From the NCBI GenBank assembly GCA_029204225.1, contig CM055093.1, forward strand, positions 17,321,041 through 17,385,040: DNA of 64,000 nucleotides, in the 5' to 3' direction. The notes beneath the pieces are model-generated. The model ran no database searches, was not told the DNA's origin, and saw only the letters and a program-made list of their open reading frames with translations. Position numbers and translations under genes: made by a program. Of this stretch, positions 39,054 to 49,809 are shown one piece after another. This DNA comes from Diphasiastrum complanatum. Its lineage: Eukaryota; Streptophyta; Lycopodiopsida; Lycopodiales; Lycopodiaceae. Positions within the stretch are counted from its first letter, which is position 1. The number at the start of each line of letters is the position of its first letter.

Positions 39054-39110
39054 TGTGTGTGTGTGAGTGAGAGAGTGTGTGTGTGTGTGTGTGTGAGGGG
39101 CCCACTAGGC
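37690..39110. repeat. Minisatellite with embedded microsatellites
   Basis: Six or so imperfect units of about 190-310 bp share AAGCCAACCAAGCTCTGCCA, GGCTTGAGTGGACCTAG and GCAAGTTGCCACGTGG, with many smaller internal repeats of GCCACGTAGGCCTACC. In most units the phrase GGACCTAG is followed by (GA)n: near 37870, 38185, 38819 and 39020. The unit near 38610 has (TA)n of about 34 bp at the same place, and the last unit has (GA)n followed by (GT)n. Confidence 0.85.
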
Positions 39111-39614
39111 CTACGTTTTGAGGCCTTCCCAGCCCTTCGCAGCCAATTTCTCTTTCATAGAAATGCATTTTTATGTCAGCCTTTCCCGTGGAAAGTCTGA
39201 TAATTTAAAAAATCCTTAGAGCGCCCTTCAAATTTAGTGAAATCCTTGATAATGAAAGTCTCTTTTGTTTAACACCTTTCACCATGAAAAGTATGTCCAT
39301 ACCCTTCAAAACACTATGTGTGTGGGTAAAGGGTAATTTGAATTTGGAGTGGGCCCCTTAGATGTATGCATGGGGATTAGGGCCATGCATCAATTTTCCC
39401 ATACATGCATCCTCCTCCCCATCTTTTTAAGTTAAAAAAAATGTATGCATGGGTGAGGGAAGGAGGATGCATGGGGCCCCTCACCCATGCATAAAAGTGT
39501 AACCAAGTTTTAATATATATATAGATAGATGTCCTTGAAAGTTTTTGCTAAATTGGAGTTATGCAGCTGAAACTATTGGAAACCCATTAAATCTGATGCC
39601 AGTTGAATGAAGTT
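39111..39614. other. Flank left of the copia element
   Basis: No gene is seen. ATGCATGGG-type sequence repeats several times at about 39365-39495. The last five bases, AAGTT at 39610-39614, are the left target duplication of the copia element. Confidence 0.6.
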
Positions 39615-39878
39615 TGTTAGAAATCAATGATAAACTTCATTGTTACTGTTTACGATGTACATTAATGTTGACAACTGTTACCAACTGTAATTAGCCGTAG
39701 GCTAGTCTATTAGTCTACTCGTAGGTTTTCTCTCTCTATCGGGGTTCAGGGTTCATTTGTACATTTTACATTCAGTATGCAATAGTGTGTGATAGAGTGA
39801 TAGCGCGTGTTCTTCTTCCGCCTTCTTGTGGTAATTGCTTATGGTGAATGCTTGATGTTGCATATCTGATTATTGACA
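39615..39878 (+). repeat. 5' LTR of the copia element
   Basis: The 264-bp repeat starts TGTTAG and ends GACA. It matches the 3' LTR almost throughout (for example TAGGCTAGTCTATTAGTCTA and GTAGGTTTTCTCTCTCTATC in both), with scattered substitutions. Confidence 0.95.
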
Positions 39879-40469
39879 TGGTATCAGAGTTGCGATAGTC
39901 TTGTGTGCCTGATCAGTGGATACAGCTTGTCACAGGCTCCGCAATGAAGTGAGAAAGTCCTTCACGGGAGGTGAAAGCTTGGAGAGACAAAACGGCTGGA
40001 AGAAATTTTTCTTTGGTGTATTTTGTAGGTTTGGAGCTCAAAATCGTCAGGGGGGAATGAAGACACAGTCTCGGAGGCATCAGAAAGGCCAGGGCAGCAT
40101 CAGACATATTGAAAATCTGTTGAGTGGAGAAGATTTTTACAATACTTCCTAGTTGTTGTGAAAAGTACAATTTGTGTGAGAGGTTTGCCAAGAAAATTCT
40201 CATTTGTTTGTTTGGGATACCGCAGATCACACTAGACAGTGTCTGTCTATGGAGGCTTGCAAAAAAAAAAAAAAAAAAAAAAAACTAGACAGTGTCTAGT
40301 ACTAACATTCAAAGTTAGAAGGCTTCATACTTTTCACATTACTGATCTCTGTCTTTTGAACGATCACACATTTCGAAATCTTTGCAAAGAGGAGGCGGCA
40401 TAGCCGCCGCACCGAAGTGGGGAATCTAGAATATTTCCTTTGAAAGTTCTTATATTCCCTCTACTTTTC

Positions 40470-40735
40470 ATCTTGTCTGTACCAATATCGGATCGACGCG
40501 CCAGAGGTAAAGAAAACCAAGAGCAGTCGTACATCTGCGCGTCATACCAATATCGCATATCAGTACCAATATCAAATCGACGCAACAAAGGGAACGAAAA
40601 TCCAAAGCAGTTGTACATCCGCGCGTCACACCGATATCGCATATCCGTACCAATATCGAATCCACGTGTGCAAGCTAAAGAGAATCCCGAGCAGTCGTAC
40701 ACTCACGCGTGTCGTACTGATATCAGGTGTACAAC
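40470..40735 (+). repeat. 86-bp tandem repeat in the copia leader
   Basis: Three copies of about 86 bp start near 40475, 40561 and 40647. Each contains ACCAATATCG, AGCAGTCGTACA or AGCAGTTGTACA, and a CGCGCGTCA-type end. They lie between the primer-binding site and the gag ATG at 40832. Confidence 0.85.
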
Positions 40736-40831
40736 CATATATATACAGTTCTGTGGTGCGATAAAATTTGGAGACAGGTTGTGTGCTCAGACTGAGCCAT
40801 TTTTTTGTGATCCGGACTCATTTATCCAATA

Positions 40832-42285
40832 ATGGCAACTCTAAGCGAGAGTGTCCTCAATGAGTCAAGCAAATTGGAAGGTGCCGACAACTATGCAGTC
40901 TGGAAATTCAAACTGAAGAACATTTTGATGGAAAATGAGCTATAGGAGATCGTGACAGGTGAAGAGACAAGGCCAGTGATTGAAAAAGATCAGCAGGCAT
41001 TTGACAAGAGAAAATAAAAAGCCCAAATTGTCATCAACTTATCAGTTAGAGATGCAATTATTCCCTATATTTCGGATTCAGAAGAACCAAAAGAAACGCG
41101 TGATACATTGAAGGCATTGTTTGAAACGACAAATACATCTCGAATACTATTTCTGAAGACGAAGTTGCATACATTGCGGATGGATGATGGTGCAACTATT
41201 GTCGATCACATACTGAAGATCAAGAAGATTCATGACCAATTAGTAGCAGTTGGAGAGCGAGTACAAGATCGTGAGATCGTGCAATTGACATTGAGTAGTT
41301 TGAGTGAGTCACATCAGATGTTTGTGATGAGTATAGCCACAAGATAAAATCTTCCAACCTATGAAGAACTAGGTGCATTGCTTTTGCAGGAAGAGCAACG
41401 TCAAGAGAACTTGAATCATCGTAACAAGGGCTATGATCAAGTTAGAAGACAAGGTGGAAGATTTGGCCTTGGAAGGTATCAATCGAGAGGAGGAAACTCA
41501 AGCCGGGGATGAAGTCAAATCAGATCTTTCAATGCTTTTGACATTAGTGATCTAGAATTGATGCACTACTGTTTGGGCATTTAAGTATGGCAAAAAGAAG
41601 ACATGGTCTTTCTTACACAAAGCAAATATGCACGAGATTTGCTTTATAGGTTCAATATGCAAGATTGTAAGTCTTTGAGTACACCTATGGATGTCAACAT
41701 GAAGCTTACTGCATATGATGAATTTGAGAAAGTGGATGCTTATGTGTATAAACAGCTGGTGGGTAGTTTGATTTATTTGACACACACACAACCTGATATT
41801 TCTTATGTTGTTAATGTTGTTAGTCAATTTATGCAAGATCCTAGTCAAGCACACTGGAAGTCTGCTAAACGTATTCTCAAATACATTCGAAGGACATTGA
41901 ATTTTGGTTTGAAGTATGATCAGCTGAAACGCCAATGTTAGTAGGTTATACTAATGTCGATTAGGCAGGTAATATTGATGACAGAAGATCTACCAATGGT
42001 CATACATTCAGTTATGATACAACTGCAATTTCATTGAGCAGCAAAAAGCAACCTACAATAGACTTATCATCGACGGAAGCTGAATATCGAGCACTCAGCA
42101 ATGCTACACAAGAAGCGCTATGGTTACGAAGATGGCTTGTGGATTTAGGTCAACCACAGGTGGATGCGACTACTATATCTTGCGACAATCAAAGCTTCAT
42201 TCACCTTGCCAAAAATCCAGTTTTACATGCTCGAACCAAGTACATCGAAATACACTCATCATTTTGTTCGAGAGAAAAATTTTGA
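40832..42285 (+). pseudogene. Copia gag fused by deletion to reverse transcriptase/RNase H end
   Basis: Gag starts MATLSESVLNESSKLEGADN (the LEGADNYAVWKFKLKN copia gag motif) and has in-frame stops near 40942, 41016 and 41345. It continues to EELGALLLQEEQRQENL and a Gly/Arg-rich stretch near 41460. At about 41515-41530 the sequence jumps from gag to DLELMHYCLGI, in the C-terminal part of reverse transcriptase, so zinc knuckle, protease, integrase and the catalytic polymerase core are gone. The following part is well kept: KSLSTPMDVNMKL, LVGSLIYLTHTQPDISY, RSTNGHTFSYDTTAISLSSK, the RNase H STEAEYRAL at 42070-42096 and CDNQSFIHLAKNP near 42181. It ends with a frameshift near 42245. The polyprotein is not functional. 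Confidence 0.9.
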
Positions 42286-42422
42286 TGGAGCCATTAATCT
42301 TGTTTTTTGTAAATCTGAAGATCAAATGACAGATATTTTTACTGTGTCATTAAATAGATATAAATTTGAGAAATTTCGTACTCTATTAGGAATAGAAAAA
42401 TGTAATTTTATCATTGAGAAAG

Positions 42423-42865
42423 TGTTAGAAATCAATGATAAACTTCATTGTTACTGTTTACAATGTACATTAATGTTGGCAGCTGCTACCAGCTGTAATT
42501 AGCCGTAGGCTAGTCTATTAGTCTAATCGTAGGTTTTCTCTCTCTATCAAGGTTCAAAGTTCATTTGTACATTTTACATTCATTATGCAATAGTGTGTGA
42601 TAGAGTGATAGTGCGTGTAATCAATGATAAACTTCATTGTTACTGTTTACAATGTACATTAATGTTGACAGTTGTTACCAGCTGTAGGCTAGTCTATTAG
42701 TCTACTCGTAGGTTTTCTCTCTCTATCAAGATTCAAAGTTCATTTATACATTTTACATTCATTATGCAATAGTGTGTGACAGAGTGATAGTGCGTGTTCT
42801 TCTTCCGCCTTCTTGTGGTGATTGCTTATGGTGAATGCTTGATGTTGCATATCTGATTATTGACA
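42423..42865 (+). repeat. 3' LTR of the copia element with internal duplication
   Basis: This LTR is 443 bp against 264 bp for the 5' copy. The excess is a tandem duplication: the segment starting ATCAATGATAAACTTC near 42431 recurs 189 bases later near 42620, and the second copy lacks about 10 bp (CCAGCTGTAGGCT in place of CCAGCTGTAATTAGCCGTAGGCT-type sequence). 264 plus 189 minus 10 gives 443. Confidence 0.93.
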
Positions 42866-42870
42866 AAGTT

Positions 42871-44245
42871 TACGGTTTCATTTTATATAAACAAGATCTC
42901 GCCTAACTACCTGGATAGGACTTGAAACTACTGAAAACTTACTAAATCTTAAATTGCATCGACACTATACAGAATTTTTGGTTGCATAGCTGTTACCACA
43001 CACCACCATATGATCTATACTCGATCTATACTATTTTGGTGCTCTCTTTGCTCACCATCCCTCACAGCAGTCCATATTAAGGACAGTGACAAGTGAGCCG
43101 AAGTGGCAAAGGTATAAAACTTGGATAATATATAGCTGGTACCTGTAGGATAGTACACCCCACATAAAAGAAGGGTTCAATCTTCAACCATATGGAGCCA
43201 GCCACAGTCAGGCCATAAACTCCATCATGCATAGCATGGACCAAATGCTATGACATCCCCAATCAAGTTGTCAGTGCCAAAGAGTAGGCAAAGGTCCCAT
43301 GCACAAACACACACCCGCATAAACTTTCATACGTTTCAACAAAAGGGCAGACTCAGTCATGACGAAGGCTAGCATTGAAGAGCATAGCTAATCAAATTGA
43401 GTCCTTACTCACAGAAGAATAAGGAAATTTACATTTCATCACTTCAGCTTGCTTTAGTCCCAACAAAAAATCATGTTATGTGGCCTACCTTTAAAGGCAA
43501 GGTTGGACACATCTCAAGACCTTCAAGAAATGGATGTCAATCAAAGATTCAGCTCATCTCAACTGAAAGAAGCAGCTTCAAATGATGACGATTGCACTTT
43601 TTTGAATCTCTGAATAGGACATTGTAGTATTCTACACAACAAAAACCAATTTCAATCTAATCATTCAGGGCATGAAATAGTGCAGTATTAACAGGTTTCC
43701 TCCAATTTCAATCTAGTCATTCAGGATATAAATTACTGTAGTATAAGCAACTTTCCTTCGATTATGGATCAAAATGTAAGTCTCACAAGATATGCAGTCT
43801 CAGCATACGGGTTCAGTTAAATGGGCTTATGAGCTGCCCTCTGTGTAGATCATTCATAGTCCAGCCCACTTTTTTCAATGATAAGAAAATCCTTGTCATC
43901 TCCATGCCAACACATCAGTAGGATGTACACGATTAACCAGATCCTGAAAAGAGAAAACTTCAAACATTAGAAGCATCAACAAGTGGAAAAGGGAAGAGAA
44001 GTTGCTCAAACAGGCACCATAAATGGCAATCCAATATATCCCACAAACCACAACCAAGGCAACACGATCCAATTTGAAGTAAGCTACTCTTACCAGTGAG
44101 AAGCAAATTTTGCAGTTCAGTACTTACATGTCCCACAACCAGTTCATGAGATGAGCTACAACTAATCTCAATGATAACTCTAATAAGTTCCGCATTTGAA
44201 AATGCAACAGCTCTGAAGTCTGTTACCGCAGTCCCCTCTCAATTC
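42871..44245 (-). other. Region 3' of the uL1 gene, possible spliced 3' UTR
   Basis: On the minus strand downstream of the uL1 stop there is a good donor, GTAAGTAC (GT at 44127-44126), and a TTCTCTTTTCAG acceptor ending at 43944, so the 3' UTR may be spliced. No other gene is seen; the rest is unremarkable AT-rich sequence. Related short segments containing TTTCAATCTA-TCATTCAGG occur twice near 43645 and 43705. Confidence 0.45.
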
Positions 44246-47200
44246 CTAGCGCATTTCCATCACTTTTATGAAATTGTCAGCAGCTAATGCAAGAGACTGG
44301 ATTGTAACAGGAATGCCTGGACCCATCTGAAAGAAAAGCCATAAACATCCATTAACGATGGGGCAGTGAATGCTGGTAAATAATAATCAAATAAGAACTC
44401 GAGAAAAACCTCAACCACTCAGTGTACTGCATCATAACTATAAGAAACTAGAACAAAAGCATACATACAGTTGATGACAAAGTAAAACTGTTGAAATAAC
44501 CAGCATATCTTGAACCTGCACAGATATACGCTAACATGATTATAATCTGAAGCCACAATTTTCAAAATGTTTAAACTCAATGATTGGAAGTCATTGTAAA
44601 AAGCTTTACTACTTCAAAATAGGTATGATTTCATGAATATGCTATCAAATAGCACTCACTCCACACCAAACAATTATATTATGGGAAATGAAAAACATAT
44701 TCCTACTACAGTTGAGCTATTTGTGAGTAGATCTCAGCACCTTAACTTGCAAGTGCTTAAATTGCAATAAATGGCAGCTAAAAAAGATGGCAATCCACTA
44801 AAGATGAGAGGCTTTATATACACTGAAAGGTGTCCTTCTATAGCAACAGACTAAAGAGTTGACTTCAATTTTAGGTAACAACTTTATATGTGTCTCCATG
44901 CAAGCCAATGTTTTCCTTCAGCTACTAACAATACCTAAGGTTGTATAGGCAAGTGACTCACAAGACACTGAATGCATTTCAAAGAAAAAACAAGGATAAT
45001 GTATCAGGAACAGAAGTATTTTTCTTACTTTTTTTCAAACCAACAGGTTTGGCTGCCAAAAGTGCTCCAGCAAATGCAGCAATATTATCTTTCAGTGCTT
45101 CTTCTGTGAAGCTGACCTGCACATTCAATTTTGAAACATGCCATGAATCTATTGTAAAAGTTGTCCTGTAGATGCTCTCTCCACAAAACAATATGTCCAA
45201 GTTGCGCACAAATAACTATGAAGTGCAGGAAACACACATAGGTCCAACATAACAAATATAAGTGAAACTTCATATCACATAACAAGTTCAACTTAACATA
45301 CTCAATCACATAAAAAAACAAAAAGATACGACTAGACAAGTTAAAAAGTGATCTAGAAGATAGCAGCAGAAGTTGACTAGGTGTTGTAGACTGGCTTGTG
45401 AGCAAAATGTTCCCAAAGACTCACATGAGTGACACTCCCAGTCCTAGAGAGAGTCTAGATGAACATGGTTCCGGGCTATGGATAAGCCAACAGATTAAAT
45501 CTGGTTTGACTGAGCCGCCGACCTATGGTGAGACAATCATTTAGCTGTCACAGTTGAGCTAACTTGGGAGCTGGAATCTGGCCTGAGTATCTCCTGGAGC
45601 TGGTTGCTCAAGCGCCGAACTAAAACTAGGTCAGTCTCTCCCATTCTTGCAAAAAAGCATGTGATACCAAATAAGCACAAAGTTTCTGAAAAATGGGAGT
45701 GCCAAAATTCCAAAATAATCAGGAGGGGAGACAGGCGGTCAGAAACTTTCCAGCTCAGCGTTGAATCTCAACTCCCTAGCATTAGCCAAGTTCTATGTCC
45801 AGCTCATTTTGGTGTTACCCAACTTGCTGCTATCTTAACTTGTTGAGTTGGCTCTAGCTTTGCTCACGGGTTTTGTCAGTTGACATGTTGGCTTAGTTGC
45901 TTATGGAAAAGAATCATGATATGCACGTTGTGTTCGTAGCTTGCATGGATGGTATAGAGCAAGCTCTATGAAGCTCATGCTAGTGTGATGCCACATTGAA
46001 TCTTTATTGCGCTTGTCAGGTTTCAAGTCGGGTTAGTCCCAAGAGATGCTGGTCTCATGGAGCCAGTGCTGGCTTGCAAGTTGGCTTTTGTGTGTTCATG
46101 GCTGGTTTGGTTGGGCTAGTGGCTGAACATAGGAAGCTAAGTTGATTGTCCTAGCTCCCCTTGAGGTGCCAATACAACACTAGGCTAACTACCTGTCGAG
46201 GATCCTTGCATCAAGTTTATTGGTTCTTCTTGAAAGGAGGTATTGATTGATGTTTGTACTGGTTCTGACATTGAATGTTAGACCAGCAGGAAACCTTCCA
46301 TCTTCTACAAATGAAAAAAATTTCGGCTACATATAACAGGTAGAATGCTGAAAAGAAACTGCAACAAAATACAAAATTCTATGTCACAACATGATAACTT
46401 ACCATCCATAAAAAAATTCCGTGTGGCCACATCAAAGAAGGAAGCGGGCAAGCATTAGATGTATTACAATAGAGAAGCATACAAGCAACAAGCAGCCAGG
46501 TATACCAATAAAAAATTGAGATGAATAAGGTACATCGAAACTTCTAAAATTTACCCTCGAAGCAGCTTTAGCACATGCTTGATAACTAAAGGAATCTAAT
46601 TCAACAATTTCAGAGTACCTTTCCAAGCCCAGCATGAACAATGCCTGTTTTATCTGCCTTAAAATCCACCCTTCCACATTTTGCAGCCTTTACTGCTTCG
46701 CCAACATTGTTTGTCACAGTCCCTACCTGCACTTACAATTGTGAATGAGAAATGGTAAACTTGCCGGTTGAAGTGTAGCAACACATTTCTAAAGACAATC
46801 AATCCAAAGGGCTCAATGATTAGATTTTGAGACACATTTGATTCAATCTCTATGACACATTTAGAAACATACTTAAACTTACTTTTGGATTAGGCATAAG
46901 TCCACGAGGGCCCAAAATACGTGCTACCTACAAAGATCATTCAGCAGACCGGTTAAAAGGGATGGAGTCCTTAAGGGAAAAACTTTCAAAAGAAGATATG
47001 ATTAGGCAATATCAAAAAAGTGCAAGCGACAGATAATAGACAGTTAGAAGCTTAAAGTACCTTTCCAAGCTTTGGCATCAAAGCAGGTGTAGCAATGCAC
47101 TTATCAAAATTCAGTTTTCCACCACCTACGCACATTTAGCATTGACAGAAAAACAGGCAATTAATCTCATGTCCAGGAAAATTCAAGAACCAATATGCTT

Positions 47201-47929
47201 AATGATCAGATAAGTACAAGTCACAATAAAGTACCACAAAATAACTCATCAAAGAAAGCAACAAGATCAAATAGAATCATGCATTTTGTTAAACATTGGA
47301 GTGCTCCATGAATGTCAAAATATGACAACATGAAAACTTTATGGTAGTCAGAAAATGCAAACTAGCCCCCTAACTAGGGAGACATGAAGGAAATCTTGCA
47401 CTTAGTCTGAGATACTGCTCAACCTCCAATTTCAAACTGTTTGCTTCCACAAGCTCTGGATGTCTCCTACCAACATGTTCTCCATATCTTACACCATCCA
47501 CAGATTGAGGATTCATTATGCATCAAGCAGTTCAAAAATGCATCAAAGGTTTGCTGTTATTTGACAAGCACTCGCATGCAATTCCCTCTCAGCTCATAAC
47601 TTTCCATGAAGCTGCAACATACACATGTTACAAATGCCTACTGTGATTGATGATTGGATCCATTCAAATATTCTCTTACTTTGAAAGATTTCCGCGACAA
47701 GATTATCAGCCCCAACCACATCAGCACCAGCAGCTTTTGCCTCCTCTGCTGCTGCTCCTTCAGCAAATACTGCCACTTTGACAATCTGAAAGAAACCTGT
47801 TGTCAGCTGCAAAGCTTTTACATCATGGCGGAGAAAGTGATGTAAATGCTTATTAATGAGCAAAAGTCATATCACAAATCACCGTACCTTGCCAGTGCCA
47901 TGTGGAAGAGTGGCTGCACCTCGAACCAT
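44246..47929 (-). CDS. Organellar ribosomal protein L1 (uL1), C-terminal exons
   Basis: Eight exons with GT-AG boundaries and matching phases give 193 residues and a stop: 47888-47929, 47680-47785, 47061-47125, 46883-46927, 46619-46726, 45029-45116, 44469-44515 and 44246-44326. uL1 forms the L1 stalk at the exit site of the large ribosomal subunit and helps release deacylated tRNA. Visible L1 hallmarks are [52 protein letters not shown] (the family signature), [13 protein letters not shown] and [14 protein letters not shown]. The wording (LPHGTGK, GTVTNNV, KYAGY-like RYAGYFNSF) looks closer to the mitochondrial than the plastid plant L1, a judgement from memory. The first exon seen is internal; the targeting peptide and N-terminal domain must lie upstream across a long intron, beyond or hidden in 47930-64000. 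All seen exons are intact. Confidence 0.93.
45382..46179. mobile_element. Solo LTR in a uL1 intron
   Basis: A 798-bp insertion starting TGTTGTAGAC and ending ACAACA is flanked by the perfect 5-bp duplication CTAGG at 45377-45381 and 46180-46184. There is no internal coding region, primer-binding site or second LTR, so it is a solo LTR left by recombination. Its beginning matches the LTR start at 21679. It lies in the intron between exons 46619-46726 and 45029-45116 and does not touch the splice sites. Confidence 0.85.
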
Positions 47930-48547
47930 CTGCCAGCACAAAACATTCCCAGTGGTTATGAACAAGATCAAGCATAGAGCTTTGGATAAGAAAAGGACAA
48001 AACAAGTTCACATAGCAACTTCCAACTAAGAACACAGTATGAACAAAAATAGCTGCACAGGAGAGTTGTCGCAGATCTCCTATGAAGAATTGCCATGAAG
48101 CTTTTTACTACAAAGGACCTAAAATCTATTTTACTCTACTCATATGCCCTTAAGATTAGAAGAGGGTCTTTGCCCAATCACTGGGTCAATGGCCTGGGAC
48201 CATAACTCCAACTCATATGTTCATAACTCTCCCCCACAAATAATGTTGAGAAATAACTGGAAGAGCTGCAAATAAATGCTAAAACATAAAACTATGTAAA
48301 TGCCACAAAATATAACACTGCAATACACACATATGTTGAAGATACTACTGCACAGTGCCGACATTGTTCATATTGCTAGCACGCCACAAAAATGCATATG
48401 CAAAAGGCATAGCAAATAAAGTATCAATGGCAAACTCTAACCCACAATAAAGAATGAAGGTTATATATTCAGACAAAAAAAGTTGTTGAAACTATGTCAA
48501 GCTGTACACATGGTCCAAGAATGCCAATGGAAGGCATGATAATGACT
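47930..48547 (-). other. uL1 intron sequence with an LTR-like piece
   Basis: Upstream of the first visible uL1 exon. GTGGGGGAGAGTTATGAAC on the minus strand (about 48217-48235) resembles a polypurine tract plus LTR start. The stretch from about 47960 resembles 60505-60600 (both contain AGATCAAGCA-AGAGC and CCAACTAAGAACA), so an old LTR copy is likely. No exon for the N-terminal half of uL1 was found here. Confidence 0.45.
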
Positions 48548-48555
48548 GACACAAC
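48384..48555. repeat. Direct repeat, copy 1 (left of the hAT composite)
   Basis: About 170 bp matching 58769-58937, sharing CATATGCAAAAGGCATAGC, AATAAAGTATCAATGGCAAA and AATGCCAATGGAAGGCATGA. It ends at the left target duplication of the hAT composite. Confidence 0.9.
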
Positions 48556-48950
48556 CATAGAACCGTGGGTCCTGGGAACCGTGGCAGGAACCGTACCATG
48601 GTTCCTTGAACCGTGGTACGATTCATCCAAAAAAATAATTAATTTATTAGGGTTGCTAATTTTGCTCAAAAATCAGGTTTTTTGACATTATTCCCTCATG
48701 CAAATAGGTCTATTTTTAGGGTCTAGGCATTTCAGATCATAGAGAGAGATTGAGAGAGTCTAGAGAGAGACTGTACCAGCTCATCTAGAGAGAGAAGAAT
48801 CGGGTTTATGGGTTAGGGTATTTTCTGGAGCTAAAAAGCAGGTTTTTAGGGTTTGTCTTTTCTTGCACTTCTTCCGTCCTTCACTATCGTACTCCATGTT
48901 TCCTAAACCGGCTCACACCATGCCTGCTGGAGATATGCCTGAGCTCTGGG

Positions 48951-49259
48951 GTGAGGTCCGAGTTCGTTAGGTCTGACGTTCTGTCTGGGACGCATGGATG
49001 GTCCTGTAGGTTTTGTCATGCTCGTTTTGTCAGCACTCTCACTAGGCTGAAAGGCCATCTCCTTGGTGCTGTCAAGGGTGATGGCAAAGGCTTAGGCTCC
49101 CTCCCTTGCCCACACATGCCTACTCGGGAGCGTTGTAGGCTCATTGACATATACGGAGCTCGATTGACACAGGCCGGTATGTCGCTAGATCCTGATGTAT
49201 ATGCAGTAGTATCATCCACCCCACGGGATCAGTTACGAATAGAGCCACAGCTGATCTAG
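48951..49259 (+). pseudogene. hAT transposase N-terminal BED zinc finger
   Basis: The frame includes HGWSCRFCHARFVSTLTRLK followed by GHLLGAVKGDGKGLGSLPCP: Trp, Cys-x2-Cys, the TRLKGHL helix and the closing Cys of a plant BED finger, at about residues 20-55 of the frame. It then runs into a Ty3-type LTR and is cut off after DQLRIEPQ. It lies 400 bp inside the left end of the hAT composite, as expected for the transposase N terminus, although it could belong to the second hAT whose right end is at 54959. It cannot be functional because the remainder of the transposase is separated from it and broken. Confidence 0.7.
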
Positions 49260-49663
49260 AGCTAAGCTATGACAGCATCACATAAGCAAGACTTAAGCTA
49301 TGAAAGCAGCACATAAGCAAGACTTAACCCTAGAAAGCAGGAAAGAGAGAGATTAAGGAGACTAAAGGGAGAGATCAATATCATCAGCTAAATAACAAAT
49401 GACACAGTTTCCCTACTTATAGCCAAGAGGAAGCCCTAAAAGGAAGCTTCCGGTGGCTAGGGCCCAACTGGGAGGGATAATAGTGCGCCCTCCAAAAAGG
49501 CCCCCACTCTCCAGTCATATGTCCAAATGGCCTAATAATGAATAATAAGGCCAAAGGCCAACCATCTAGTCTGTCACTAATGAATAAAAAGGGCCCAAGG
49601 CCTGCTTATGCATAAAGTAAAGTAAATGTAAATGGACGCGGCGAATGTAATGAGCCAAGTCCA
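49250..49663 (-). repeat. Probable Ty3-type 3' LTR
   Basis: On the minus strand the sequence TGTCGGGGAGAGTTA, a polypurine tract, is followed at 49663 by TGGACTTGGC, a plausible LTR start. It follows a chromodomain-like pol end at about 49850-49990. The far boundary at about 49250 is a guess based on where the hAT frame is interrupted. No second LTR copy is present. Confidence 0.45.
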
Positions 49664-49809
49664 TAACTCTCCCCGACACAAAAAAAAAGACCCAACTGCC
49701 AAAAAGAAACTGGATCAAACAGCAGCAAGCCCTGGTGCATCAACAACTAGAGCAGCATTTGATGTAGAGGAATCAACAAGTGAACAAGACCACGATCCTG
49801 ATCCGCAAG

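Larger units (their letters stand above)
39615..42865 (+). mobile_element. Ty1/copia retrotransposon, complete ends, internally deleted
   Basis: The element begins TGTTAGAAATCAATG and ends TATTGACA, and is flanked by the perfect 5-bp duplication AAGTT at 39610-39614 and 42866-42870. The 5' LTR is 39615-39878 (264 bp). TGGTATCAGAGT at 39879-39890 is the initiator tRNA-Met-type primer-binding site. The 3' LTR starts at 42423. Between them lie a long repetitive leader, gag, and only the end of pol. Protease, integrase and most of reverse transcriptase are missing, so it could move only with help. Confidence 0.95.

Noticed and set aside
39000-39095. Open frame with Arg-Glu and Val-Cys runs
   Set aside because: It translates (GA)n and (GT)n microsatellites.
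37690-39110. CRISPR-like regularly spaced repeats
   Set aside because: Units are diverged, contiguous and contain microsatellites; there are no unique spacers, and the context is a plant nuclear genome.
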